DNA of 64,000 nt, from positions 1,302,001 to 1,366,000 of the forward strand of contig CAVSXT010000003.1 in assembly GCA_963732005.1 (NCBI GenBank). Direction: 5' to 3'. The DNA is from JASLEW01 sp963732005 (GTDB lineage Bacteria; Acidobacteriota; Thermoanaerobaculia; Multivoradales; UBA5704). Position numbers and translations under genes: made by a program. Of this stretch, positions 54,038 to 62,963 are shown in pieces (positions within the stretch are counted from its first letter, which is position 1; every line of letters begins with the position of its first letter). The notes below the pieces were generated by a model. That model saw only the letters and a program-made list of their open reading frames with translations, was not told the origin of the DNA and did no database searches.

Positions 54038-55069
54038 CTACAGGAAGCCGACCGGCGTCGCCACCTGATCGCGGTGGATGGTGTCGACGAAACGGATGAT
54101 CCGCCGCGACAGCGACATGAACAGCGTCGAGGTGCGGCTGCCGCCGCCGAAGAACCGCACCCCCTTGAGCAGCTCGCCGTTGGTCACGCCGGTCGAGCTG
54201 AACAGGATCTCCTGGCCCGGCGCCAGGTCCTCGGTGCGATAGATGCGGTTCACGTCCGAGATGCCGAGCTCGCGCAAGCGCTCCTGCTGCTCCGGGTTGA
54301 CCGCCTTCAGCCGGGCCTGGATCTCACCACCCAGGCAGCGCATGGCGGCGGCGGTGATCACCCCCTCCGGGGCGCCGCCGATGCCCAGCACCGCGTGCAC
54401 CCCGGTGCCGCGCACCGCCGCCGAGATGCCCGCCGACAGATCGCCGTCGGGGATCAGGCGGATGCGGGCGCCGGCGGTGCGGATGTCGGCGATCAGCTGC
54501 TGGTGGCGGTCGCGGTCGAGCACCACGATGGTCAGGTCCGAGATCCGGCGATTGAATGCCGCCGCGATGTTGCGCAGGTTGTCGGCGACCGGGGCGTCGA
54601 GGTCGACGCGGCCGCTGGCCGTCGGTCCGACCACGATCTTGTCCATGTAGACGTCGGGGGCGTGCAGCAACCCGCCGCGCTCGGCGGCGGCGAGCACGGC
54701 GATCGAGTCGGGCGCCCCCAGGGCGCAGAGGTTGGTCCCCTCCAGGGGATCGACCGCGATGTCCACCTCCGGGTACCAGCGCCCGGCCGCGCCGGCGCCG
54801 CCCGCGGGGGTGGCGGCGCCGCCCGCTGCGGCGCTGCGTCCGGCCCCCAGCTCCTCGCCGACGAAGAGCATCGGCGCCTTGTCGCGCTCGCCCTCGCCGA
54901 TGACCACCCGGCCGGCCATCGGCAGCGAGTCCATCTCGCGGCGCATCGCCTCCACCGCCACCTGGTCGGAGTGGCGGCGGTTGCCGTAACCCATCGTCTT
55001 CGCGGCGGCGATCGCCGCCTGCTCGGTGACGCGGATGAAGTCCTGCTCGAGCAGCTGGTCGAGAACCAT
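54038..55069 (-). CDS. glpX: fructose-1,6-bisphosphatase class II
   Basis: A 343-residue GlpX-type phosphatase of gluconeogenesis. It has VTEQAAIAAAKTMGYGNR, VVIGEGERDKAPML, the metal-binding DPLEGTNLCALG, VLDRDRH, LIPDGDLSAG and GIGGAPEGVITAAAMRCLGG. An alanine/glycine-rich loop follows GEELGAG. ATG 55069 is one base beyond the stop of the acyl-CoA dehydrogenase gene, so the two are co-transcribed. Confidence 0.94.
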   Translation of the reverse strand: MVLDQLLEQDFIRVTEQAAIAAAKTMGYGNRRHSDQVAVEAMRREMDSLPMAGRVVIGEGERDKAPMLFVGEELGAGRSAAAGGAATPAGGAGAAGRWYPEVDIAVDPLEGTNLCALGAPDSIAVLAAAERGGLLHAPDVYMDKIVVGPTASGRVDLDAPVADNLRNIAAAFNRRISDLTIVVLDRDRHQQLIADIRTAGARIRLIPDGDLSAGISAAVRGTGVHAVLGIGGAPEGVITAAAMRCLGGEIQARLKAVNPEQQERLRELGISDVNRIYRTEDLAPGQEILFSSTGVTNGELLKGVRFFGGGSRTSTLFMSLSRRIIRFVDTIHRDQVATPVGFL

Positions 55070-55070
55070 G

Positions 55071-56282
55071 TCAGTGCGCTCCCCGGCCCGCGGCGGGGGC
55101 CGTCGGCTGCGGGGCGTTGTAGGCCGGGATGCCGGTGATCGCCTCGCCAAGGATGAGCCCGTGGATGTCGTGGGTCCCCTCGTAGGTGTAGACCGACTCG
55201 AGGTTGAGCATGTGGCGGATCACCGGGTAGTCGTCGACGATGCCGTTGGCGCCGAGGATCTCGCGCGCCAGCTTCGCGCACTCGCGCGCCACCCAGACGT
55301 TGTTGCGCTTGCCGAGCGAGACGTGGTGCGGCTTGAGGCGCCCGGCGTCCTTGAGGCGGCCGAGCTGCAGGCAGAGCAGCTGGCCCTTGGTGATCTCGCT
55401 CACCATCCACACCAGCTTCTCCTGCACCAGCTGGTGGCAGGCGATCGGCTGGCCGTTCCACTGGATGCGCTGCCGGGAATACTCGAGGGCGGTGTGGTAG
55501 CACTCCATGGCCGCGCCGATCCCGCCCCAGGCGATGCCGTAGCGCGCCTGGTTGAGGCACATCAGGGCGTTCTTGAGGCCGGTCGTGCCCGGCAGGATGG
55601 CGTCGCCGGGAACGCGGCAGTCGTGGAAGCCGAGCTCGGAGGTGGTGGAGGCGCGCAGCGAGAACTTGCCGTGCTGATCGGCGGCGGTGAAGCCGGGCGT
55701 GCCCTTCGCCACCAGGAACCCCCGGATGCCCTGGTCGGTGCGGGCCCACACCACCGCGACGTCGGCGAGGGTGCCGTTGGTGATCCACTGCTTGCTGCCG
55801 TCGAGCACCCAATCGTCGCCGACCCGGCGGGCGGTGGTGCGCATGCCGCCGGGGTTGGAACCGAAGTCGGGCTCGGTCAGGCCGAAGCAGCCGATCGCCT
55901 CGCCGGTCGCGAGCCGCGGCAGCCAGCGGTCCTTCTGCTGCTGCGAGCCGAAGGCGTGGATCGGGTACATCACCAGGCTGCTCTGCACCGAAGCGAAGCT
56001 GCGCAGGCCGGAGTCGCCGCGTTCGAGCTCCTGCATGATCAGGCCGTAGGCGACGCCGCCCAGGCCCGGCAGGCCGTAGTCGGTGAGATTGGCGCCGAAG
56101 AGGTTGAGGGAGCCCATCTCGGGCACCAGCTCGAGCGGGGTGCGCCCCGCGCGGTGGCACTCCTCGATGATCGGCTTGACCTTGTCGTCGACGAAGGCGC
56201 GGACGGTGTCGCGCACCAGCCGCTCCTCGTCGCCGAGGAGCGCATCCACCTCCAAGAGATCGACGCCTGGGAAACGGCTCAC
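55071..56282 (-). CDS. acyl-CoA dehydrogenase, glutaryl-CoA dehydrogenase-like
   Basis: A 403-residue flavoprotein. FAD and substrate motifs are CFGLTEPDFGSNPGGM, WVLDGSKQWITNG, and the catalytic Glu in YEGTHDIHGLILGEAITG. The close match of order and of EVDALLGDEERLVRDTVR to glutaryl-CoA dehydrogenases suggests lysine/tryptophan breakdown, but a related short-chain substrate is possible. GTG 56282 with AGGAGGT just upstream is preferred. Confidence 0.88.
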   Translation of the reverse strand: MSRFPGVDLLEVDALLGDEERLVRDTVRAFVDDKVKPIIEECHRAGRTPLELVPEMGSLNLFGANLTDYGLPGLGGVAYGLIMQELERGDSGLRSFASVQSSLVMYPIHAFGSQQQKDRWLPRLATGEAIGCFGLTEPDFGSNPGGMRTTARRVGDDWVLDGSKQWITNGTLADVAVVWARTDQGIRGFLVAKGTPGFTAADQHGKFSLRASTTSELGFHDCRVPGDAILPGTTGLKNALMCLNQARYGIAWGGIGAAMECYHTALEYSRQRIQWNGQPIACHQLVQEKLVWMVSEITKGQLLCLQLGRLKDAGRLKPHHVSLGKRNNVWVARECAKLAREILGANGIVDDYPVIRHMLNLESVYTYEGTHDIHGLILGEAITGIPAYNAPQPTAPAAGRGAH

Positions 56283-56402
56283 GGAACCTCCTGCGATCGG
56301 GTGCTGCGGCGGGTGCAAGGCCAACGGCCCGGCGGCACCGCCGGAGATCCGTGCTTGACGTGGACGACTCGCGCGACTGCGCGATGATACCACGCGGTAC
56401 CT

Positions 56403-56464
56403 TTCCGGGGTTCCGGGGTTCCGGGGTTCCGGGGTTCCGGGGTTGCGGGGTGCGGGGTGCGGGG
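56403..56464. repeat. G-rich 8-bp tandem repeat between divergent genes
   Basis: Five exact copies of TTCCGGGG (56403-56442) continue into one TTGCGGGG and two 7-base TGCGGGG units. Eight runs of four Gs with short loops could form a G-quadruplex on the plus strand. It lies between the acyl-CoA dehydrogenase start and the small gene at 56520. Confidence 0.85.
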
Positions 56465-56519
56465 TGGAGGGCGCGGGGTGCGGGGCGCCGGGGCGCGGCG
56501 GGGTATATCATCCGGGGCC

Positions 56520-56786
56520 ATGGCCTTCCCCGGCGGCAGCGCCTACGCGATGAGCCGCGACATCGCGGAGGGCTACACGCTGGTCACCGAGCGGACCTTC
56601 CGCACCCTGACGCCCGGCGACCTCGACAAGCTGGTGTTCGAGATGGACCGCCACCTGCGCGAGCTGCGCGGCGATCAGCCCGCCCTCGAGGACATCCCGG
56701 CGATCCAGCAGCGCAACCGGCGCATCCAGCGCCTCAACCAGGCGATGCTGGTGCTGCGCAGCTTCCGCAGCCGGCAGAAGCCCTGA
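56520..56786 (+). CDS. small conserved-looking protein of unknown function
   Basis: An 88-residue hydrophilic protein, mostly helical: RDIAEGYTLVTERTFRTLTP, GDLDKLVFEMDRHLREL and a basic end (RRIQRLNQAMLVLRSFRSRQKP). No family is recognised. TATATCAT at about 56505 may be its -10. It lies nine bases from the CPBP protease and shares its direction. Confidence 0.6.
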   Translation: MAFPGGSAYAMSRDIAEGYTLVTERTFRTLTPGDLDKLVFEMDRHLRELRGDQPALEDIPAIQQRNRRIQRLNQAMLVLRSFRSRQKP

Positions 56787-56794
56787 GCCGCGCC

Positions 56795-57724
56795 GTGGCC
56801 CTGGCGCCGCCGCCGCTGGCTCCGCTGTCGCTGCTCCTGCGCCTCCTCGGGCCGGCGGTCCTCGCCCTGGCCGCAGCCTGGGCCTTCGACCGGCTGTGCC
56901 GGCGCAAGGGGCTGCTGCCGCCAGGCTTCGACCGGCCCTGGCGCCGCGCCGCCGGCGGGGCGCTGGTCTTCCTGATCCTCTGGTCCGCGATCTTCGCGCC
57001 GATCGGCGAGCTCGGCCTCGAGGAGAAGCTCGACCTGTCCTCGATCAGCACCCCGCGGCTCTTCCTGCTGCACGGCATGATGGCCGCCGCGGTGCTGGGT
57101 TGGTTCCTGCTCGGCTTCGCCGGCGCCCGCCGGCCGCCAGCGTTCTTCCACCAGCTGGCCGCCCAGCTCGGTCTGGTGGCGCCCGACGTCCCGCGCGAAG
57201 TGCTCATCGGCCTGGCGCTGGGCGCGTGCGCCTGGGGAGCGGTGTTGCTGGCGCTGTTCGCCGCCGCCATCGCCATCTATGCGATCGGCGGCGAGCAGGC
57301 GCTGCCCAAGCCTTCGGCCATCGTGCCCTGGATCGCGGCGCTGCCGGTGCTGGTGCGGCTGCTGGTGAGCCTGTCGGCGGGCTTCGTCGAGGAGATCTTC
57401 TTCCGCGGCTTCCTGCAGCCGCGCGCCGGCATCGCGCTGTCGACTGGTTGCTTCGTGCTGGCGCACCTGTCCTACGGCCAGCCGTTCATGCTGCTGGGAA
57501 TCGCGATGCTGTCGCTGATCTACGCCTTCCTGGTGCGCTGGCGGCAGACGATCTGGCCGGCGATCGCCGCGCACGCGCTCTTCGACGGCGTCCAGCTGCT
57601 GGTGATCATCCCGATGGCGATGCGCTATCTCGGCCCGGCGCCCGGCCACGGGGGAAAACCGGCCATGGCGGTGTTCGCCGCCGCTCGGATCGCCTGGGCC
57701 GGCGCCCTGGGCCGGATCTGGTAG
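56795..57724 (+). CDS. CPBP-family intramembrane metalloprotease
   Basis: A 309-residue membrane protein with about seven or eight hydrophobic helices. CPBP (Abi) motifs are present: FVEEIFFRGFLQPR (EExxxR), FVLAHLSYGQ (His) and WPAIAAHALFDGVQ (His). The family includes CAAX-type prenyl proteases and immunity proteins for bacteriocins. GTG 56795 is nearest the first helix. Confidence 0.85.
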   Translation: MALAPPPLAPLSLLLRLLGPAVLALAAAWAFDRLCRRKGLLPPGFDRPWRRAAGGALVFLILWSAIFAPIGELGLEEKLDLSSISTPRLFLLHGMMAAAVLGWFLLGFAGARRPPAFFHQLAAQLGLVAPDVPREVLIGLALGACAWGAVLLALFAAAIAIYAIGGEQALPKPSAIVPWIAALPVLVRLLVSLSAGFVEEIFFRGFLQPRAGIALSTGCFVLAHLSYGQPFMLLGIAMLSLIYAFLVRWRQTIWPAIAAHALFDGVQLLVIIPMAMRYLGPAPGHGGKPAMAVFAAARIAWAGALGRIW

Positions 57725-57749
57725 ACTGCGGCGGAGGCGCCCCCCGGCC

Positions 57750-58232
57750 ATGTCGGACGAACAGAGCTTCCATCTCGCCATCGGAAGCCGCTTCGAAAAC
57801 ATCGAGCTGGTGCAGCTTGTGCTCAAGGACTCTCTTGACCAGCTCGGGCTGGACGACGACAACCGGCACTGGATCGACGTCGCGGTCCGCGAGGCGGTGG
57901 CCAACGCCATCAAGCACGGCAACCACCAGGACCCGGCCAAGCAGGTCCACGTGGACCTCACCCGGGAGGGCCAGGACGGCGAGTGGCTGGTCATCCGGGT
58001 GCAGGACGAGGGCACGGGCTTCGATCCGGCCGACCTCGAGGATCCCCTGGCGCCGGAGAATCTGCTCAAACCCAATGGTCGCGGGATCTTTTACATGAAG
58101 AGCTTCATGGATGACATCCAATACCGAGTGCGGCCGGGCGGCGGCACCGTGGTGACGCTGCGCAAGCGGCTGGCGTCCCGCGGCGCGGCGACCCGGCCGG
58201 ACAGCCCGAACGCGAACGCCAGGCCTGAATAG
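57750..58232 (+). CDS. RsbW-like anti-sigma/serine kinase
   Basis: A 160-residue GHKL kinase. N-box is AVREAVANAIKHGN, G1 is VQDEGTGFDPADL and G2 is NGRGIFYMKSFMDDI, all intact. It is followed by an RsbV-like antagonist 12 bases later, the standard partner-switch pair. TAGACT just before it may be a -10. No sigma-B-type gene is adjacent; the target lies elsewhere. Confidence 0.9.
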   Translation: MSDEQSFHLAIGSRFENIELVQLVLKDSLDQLGLDDDNRHWIDVAVREAVANAIKHGNHQDPAKQVHVDLTREGQDGEWLVIRVQDEGTGFDPADLEDPLAPENLLKPNGRGIFYMKSFMDDIQYRVRPGGGTVVTLRKRLASRGAATRPDSPNANARPE

Positions 58233-58244
58233 GAGAGGCATGCG

Positions 58245-58580
58245 ATGAAAGTGAACGTGCGGCAGAGGGACGGCGTCACGATTCTGGACCTCAAGGGCAA
58301 GATCACCATCGGGGTGGGAGACGTGGCGCTGCGCAACGCGGTGCAGGAAGCGATCAACGGCGGCGCCACCAAGGTCGTGATCAACCTCCGCGACGTCACC
58401 ACCATCGACTCCTCGGGAGTCGGCGAGCTGGTGAGCGCCTTCACCACCGCCACCAACCGCGGCGCCAAGCTCAAGCTGGCAAACCTTCCCGCCAAGGTGA
58501 ACGACATCCTGCAGATCACCCAGCTGATCACCGTCTTCGACGTCTTCGACAGCGAGGACGAGGCCATTCGTTCCTTCTGA
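58245..58580 (+). CDS. RsbV-like STAS anti-anti-sigma factor
   Basis: A 111-residue STAS protein. The phosphoacceptor Ser lies in INLRDVTTIDSSGVGELV; NLPAKVNDILQITQL and FDVFDSEDEAIRSF complete the fold. It would sequester the RsbW-like kinase when dephosphorylated, possibly by the RsbU-like phosphatase at 43015. Confidence 0.9.
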   Translation: MKVNVRQRDGVTILDLKGKITIGVGDVALRNAVQEAINGGATKVVINLRDVTTIDSSGVGELVSAFTTATNRGAKLKLANLPAKVNDILQITQLITVFDVFDSEDEAIRSF

Positions 58581-58590
58581 AGCGGCCCCG

Positions 58591-59494
58591 GTGCCCGCAG
58601 CGGAGCCCGGCTCGCTGGCCGGCGGCCTGGCGGCGCTGGCCGCGCGGGTGGATCGGCGCCTGCCCGAGCTGCTGCCGCCCGCCGGCCAGCGGCCGGAGCC
58701 GGTCCATCGCGCCATGCACTACGCCCTGACCGGCGCCGGCAAGCGCGTGCGCCCGGTGCTCACCCTGGCGGTGGCCGAGCTCTTCGGCGCCCGGCCCGAG
58801 AGCGTCCTCGACCTTGCCTGCGCGGTCGAGATGGTCCACGCCTGCTCGCTGGTGCTCGACGACCTGCCGTCGATGGACGACGCCGCCCTGCGCCGCGGCC
58901 GTCCCACCGTTCACCTCGCCTTCGGCGAGAGCGTCGCGCTGCTCGCCGCCCTGGCGCTGCTCAACCGCGCCTATGCGCTGGTGGCGGAAAGCGCGCATCG
59001 CCTGTCGCCCAAGCGCTACACCAGCGAGGACATGGTCCATCACCTGGCTGCCGCCATCGGCAGCGAGGGGCTGATCGGCGGCCAGGCGCTGGACCTGCTG
59101 ACCGGCCCCGGCGAGCTGGACCTCGAGCCGCTCGAGTACATCCACAGCCACAAGACCGGAGCCCTGTTCATGGCCGCCGGCGAGCTGGGGGCGATGGCCG
59201 CCGACGCGCGGCGGCGCGATCTTCGAGCTGATCGCCCGCTACGCCAAGAACCTGGGCCTCGCCTTCCAGATCGCCGACGACCTCCTGGACGTCCTCGGCA
59301 CCGCGGACGCCACCGGCAAGGACGTCCGCCAGGACGTGGCGAAAGTCACTTTCGTCAAGCTCCTGGGGGTCGCCGGCGCGCGCTCCCTTGCCGCCGAGCT
59401 GCTCGGCTTCGCGGTCGATTCTCTCGCCCCCCTCGGCCGCAAGGGCGATCCGCTCCGCGCCCTCGCCCATTTCGTCCAGCACCGGACGCGCTGA
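58591..59494 (+). pseudogene. ispA: (2E,6E)-farnesyl diphosphate synthase IspA, single-base frameshift
   Basis: The short-chain prenyltransferase that makes C15 diphosphate. The 5' part (from GTG 58591) has ALTGAGKRVRPVLTLAVAEL, the first Asp-rich motif LVLDDLPSMDDAALRRGRPT and GGQALDLL. In 59204-59219 one base too many shifts the frame; the rest reads AIFELIARYAKNLGLAFQIA then DDLLDVLG (second Asp-rich motif) and stops at 59494. Removing one base gives 300 residues, the normal length. As in fabI, flanks are clean, so a base-call error in a GC-run is likely; otherwise the second half is lost. Confidence 0.88.
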
Positions 59495-59515
59495 CCCGGG
59501 ACGACAGGAGGCTCG

Positions 59516-61603
59516 ATGACCAGCGATCCCAATCTCCCGCTGTCGCCGGCGGAGCGGGTGACGCTGGCGGCCGTCTGCGAGGCGCTGCTGCCGGAGCTCC
59601 ATGCCGAGCCCGGCGACGATCCGCGGCTGTTCGGGCTCGGCGCGGCGGCGCTCGGCATCGCGGCCGAGGTCGAAGGGGTGGTCGGCGGCCTGGGCGCGGC
59701 GCAGCGGGCCGACTTCGGCAAGCTGCTGCGGCTGCTGGCGCAGCCGGCGTTCGTGCTGCTGCTCGCCGGCCGGGCGGTGCCGTTCGCGGAGCTGCCGCCG
59801 GCCCGGCGCGAGCGGGCGTTGCTGGCGATGGCGACCAGCCGCCTCGAGCCGCTGCGCACCGGCTTCCAGGTGCTCAAGCGCCTGGCCACGCTGCTGTTCT
59901 ACAGCGTCTGTCCGGACGGCGGTGAGAACCCGACCTGGCCGGCGCTCGGCTACGTGCGGTCGGCCAACCCGCCGCCGGCGGCCGGCGGACCCCTGGTAAG
60001 GCTGACCCCGATCGCGCGCACCGCGGTGTTGGCGACGGGGGCGACGGCGACGGCGACGCTCGATGCCGACGTTTGCGTCATCGGGTCGGGCGCCGGCGGC
60101 TGCGTGGCGGCGGCGGAGCTGGCTGCCGCCGGACGCCGGGTGGTGGTGCTGGAGGCCGGCGGCGGCAGCCAGGCACCCGACTTCGATCAGACCGAGCTGC
60201 GCGGCATGCGGGCGCTGTTGCTGGACCGCGGCGTGGCCGCGACCCGCGATCTCGGGATCGCCATCCTGGCGGGCGCCACCCTGGGGGGCGGCACCACCGT
60301 CAACTGGCAGACCTCGGTCGCGCTGCCCGACGCGGTGCGCGACGAATGGGCCGAGCGCTCGGGCTGCGCCTGCTTCGCCGAGGAGAGCTTCGGCCGCTCG
60401 CTGGCGGCGGTGCTGGCGCGCCTCGGCGCTGGCGCGCCGGCGAGCGACGGCGAGGTCAACGCCAACAACGCGGTGCTGCGCGACGGCTGCCAGGCGCTCG
60501 GCTGGCGCTGGCGGCAGGTGGCCCGCAATGCGCGGGGTTGCGACCCGCAACAGTGCGGCTACTGCATCTTCGGCTGCCGCCACGGCGGCAAGCAGACCGC
60601 CGCCACCACCTTCCTGCACGACGCCCAGCAGCAGGGCGACGCCCGCGTCGTCACCGGCTGCAGCGCGCGGCGGGTGCTGTGGAGCGGCGGCCGGGTGCGG
60701 GGCGTCGAGGCGGTCGTTGCCACGCCTGGCGGCGAGGAGGTGGCGGTCGCGGTCCGCGCCCCGACGGTGGTGGTGGCGGCCGGCAGCCTGCATTCGCCGG
60801 CGCTGCTGCTGCGCTCGGGCCTGGCGCTGCCGGCCCTCGGCCGCCATCTCCATCTGCACCCGGCGAGCGGCGTCGCCGGCACCTTCGACGGCCCGATCCT
60901 GCCGTGGCACGGACCGCCGCAGACCATCCTCTGTGACGAGCTGGCGGACGCCGCCGGCGGCGGGGGACGCGGCGGCAGCGGGGACGGGGGCGGCGGGGGC
61001 GGCTACGGCTTCCGCCTGGAGACGGCGCCGACGCACCCCGGCCTGCTGGCGATGTCGACGCCCTGGTGCGGCGCCCGGGACCACCGGCGCGAGATGCAGG
61101 CCAGCGCGCGCAAGTGCACCCTGATCGTGCTGGTGCGCGACCGTGCCGCCGGCCGCGTGCGGGTGGACCGCGAGGGCGCGCCGGTGGTCGACTACCGCCC
61201 GGGCGCCGCGGAGCGCGCGCTGCTGCGCCAGGGCATCACCGCGGCCTCGCGGGTGCTGCTGGCCGCCGGCGCCCGGCAGCTGCTGGCCCTGAACCACCGG
61301 CGGCTCGGCCTGCGCGACACCGCGGCGGCGGCGGCGGTCGACGACTACTTCGCCGGCGTCGCGCGCAGCCGCAGCGAGCGCAACTGGTCCACCCTGTTCA
61401 GCGCCCACCAGATGGGGACCTGCCGGATGGGCCGCGACCCGCGTACCGCGGTCTGCGACGCCGGCGGCGAGGTCTTCGGCGTCCGCGGCCTGTTCGTGGC
61501 CGACGCCAGCGCCTTTCCGGCTTCCTCCGGCGTCAACCCGATGGTGACCGTCATGGCGCTCGCCCATCACACCGCGCAGCAGATCAAGGCCCGCACGGGG
61601 TGA
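59516..61603 (+). CDS. GMC-family oxidoreductase (long-chain-alcohol-oxidase-like)
   Basis: A 695-residue flavoprotein. Residues about 1-150 form an added helical domain similar to gluconate dehydrogenase subunit 3 (LSPAERVTLAAVCEALLPEL). The FAD domain follows with CVIGSGAGGCVAAAEL and VVVLEAGGG, GGGTTVNWQTS, and the end with STLFSAHQMGTCRMG and GLFVADASAFPASSGVNPMV. A Cys cluster (CDPQQCGYCIFGC) is typical of long-chain alcohol oxidases of this group. Substrate not determinable. Confidence 0.87.
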   Translation: MTSDPNLPLSPAERVTLAAVCEALLPELHAEPGDDPRLFGLGAAALGIAAEVEGVVGGLGAAQRADFGKLLRLLAQPAFVLLLAGRAVPFAELPPARRERALLAMATSRLEPLRTGFQVLKRLATLLFYSVCPDGGENPTWPALGYVRSANPPPAAGGPLVRLTPIARTAVLATGATATATLDADVCVIGSGAGGCVAAAELAAAGRRVVVLEAGGGSQAPDFDQTELRGMRALLLDRGVAATRDLGIAILAGATLGGGTTVNWQTSVALPDAVRDEWAERSGCACFAEESFGRSLAAVLARLGAGAPASDGEVNANNAVLRDGCQALGWRWRQVARNARGCDPQQCGYCIFGCRHGGKQTAATTFLHDAQQQGDARVVTGCSARRVLWSGGRVRGVEAVVATPGGEEVAVAVRAPTVVVAAGSLHSPALLLRSGLALPALGRHLHLHPASGVAGTFDGPILPWHGPPQTILCDELADAAGGGGRGGSGDGGGGGGYGFRLETAPTHPGLLAMSTPWCGARDHRREMQASARKCTLIVLVRDRAAGRVRVDREGAPVVDYRPGAAERALLRQGITAASRVLLAAGARQLLALNHRRLGLRDTAAAAAVDDYFAGVARSRSERNWSTLFSAHQMGTCRMGRDPRTAVCDAGGEVFGVRGLFVADASAFPASSGVNPMVTVMALAHHTAQQIKARTG

Positions 61604-61663
61604 GGCCGGCAGGCCTCGAGTGGTCCGGTGGCGCGCTTTGAGGTCGTTGGCAGGCGACGACAA

Positions 61664-62872
61664 TTACTCGGCCTGGGCGGCGCGCAGCCGCGCCAGGCGC
61701 GGACGGCGGCTCTTGGGGCTGTCGAGGCTGAAGGCGCGCATGTCGCCGAGGTCGCCGCGGATGTACTCCGCGGTGGCGGCCAGCGCGGCGCGGAGCGCGG
61801 GGTTTTCGGCGTCGGCCTGGTGGAAGCAGGTCCAGGCGATCTCTGCCGCCTCCGGGTCGTGCTCCCAGAGCCCGATCAGACGGCCGCGGTCGAGGATGGC
61901 GTGGTTGGGCAGGTCGGCGATGGCGCCCACCTCCACCGGACCCTGGTCGCCGGCGGCCTGGCGGGTCCAGTCCGCCGGCGCCAGCAGGCTCTTGACGTCG
62001 CGGCGCAGCAGCACGACGCCGTCGAGGTTCGCGACCAGGGCAAGGCGCGGTTTCGCGGGCGCCGCAAAGGCCTCGAGCTCCTCGAGGTGCTCCGGCAGCA
62101 CCAGGCGCTGCGCGTCGTCGCCCGGCAGCGAATCGAGCTGCAGCGGTTCGATCGCGGCCCGCGCCGCCTTGACGCCGAGCGCCGCGAAGGCCGCGAGCTC
62201 GGCGAGGCTCGCCGGCCCGATCCACTGGTAGAACCGGCGCGCCAGCTCGACCTGGCACTCCGCGGCCGACAGCCGGAAGCCGTCCAGGGGGTTCGGCCGC
62301 CAGAGGGCGTAGCGATACCGTTGCTGGTCGAGGCGGCCGTTGATCGGCACCCGCCGGATCTCGCCCGCGGTCTGCAGCCGGCCGAGCGCCAGCGGCAGGG
62401 TGGTGGCGATGCCCTTCTTCTTGCCCGCGTCGCCGAGGCTGCGCGCGGCGCCGCCGGTGGCGACCCGGAGCTCGTCGGGCGAGAGCGGCTCCTGCCGCAG
62501 GGCGTCGAGGACCGCCGCGCACAGGCGGTCGACCTCGGCGTCGGTCACTCCCAGCTTGCGCGCCACGCGCATGTCCGCTTCCGGACCGAAGTCCTGGCTC
62601 AGCCGCAGCGCCAGCGCGAAGTCCGCCGCCGGCACTACGTAGGTGCAGCCGCGGGCGCTGGGCAGCTCGTGGATCTCGAGCGCCGCGACCGCGCGGTCCA
62701 CCGCCTCGCGCCCGGCGCCGCAGCGGGCGTGCAGGCCGAGGTACGGCCCGGAGCCGCCCACCGAGCGCGCCCAACCGGTGCGTTCGAGCACCCTGGCCGG
62801 CGGCTCGCCATGCAGCTCGCCGTCGAGGCCCTGGCGATGGAACCACCATGCGCGCAGCCTGCCTGCTTCCAT
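61664..62872 (-). CDS. winged-helix HTH_42 protein (YcaQ/AlkZ-like)
   Basis: A 402-residue protein of the winged-helix DNA-glycosylase-like superfamily. It has an N-terminal domain with ARCGAGREAVDRAV and LPSARGCTYVVPAADF, a region with GKKKGIATTLPLALGRLQTAG and QQRYRYALWRP, and a C-terminal PRLALVANLDGVVLLRRDV, NHAILDRGRLIGLWEHDPE. Members such as AlkZ and YcaQ remove DNA cross-links, but I do not see their catalytic QxQ/QxD motif clearly, so repair activity is not certain. Confidence 0.72.
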   Translation of the reverse strand: MEAGRLRAWWFHRQGLDGELHGEPPARVLERTGWARSVGGSGPYLGLHARCGAGREAVDRAVAALEIHELPSARGCTYVVPAADFALALRLSQDFGPEADMRVARKLGVTDAEVDRLCAAVLDALRQEPLSPDELRVATGGAARSLGDAGKKKGIATTLPLALGRLQTAGEIRRVPINGRLDQQRYRYALWRPNPLDGFRLSAAECQVELARRFYQWIGPASLAELAAFAALGVKAARAAIEPLQLDSLPGDDAQRLVLPEHLEELEAFAAPAKPRLALVANLDGVVLLRRDVKSLLAPADWTRQAAGDQGPVEVGAIADLPNHAILDRGRLIGLWEHDPEAAEIAWTCFHQADAENPALRAALAATAEYIRGDLGDMRAFSLDSPKSRRPRLARLRAAQAE

Positions 62873-62963
62873 GTCACCTCCGGACCAACGCCTCGGAACG
62901 GCAGCGGCGCCGGCCGAGATCCGCTGCCCGGAGTGTATCGGAGTCCGGCTACACTAGCCGGTG

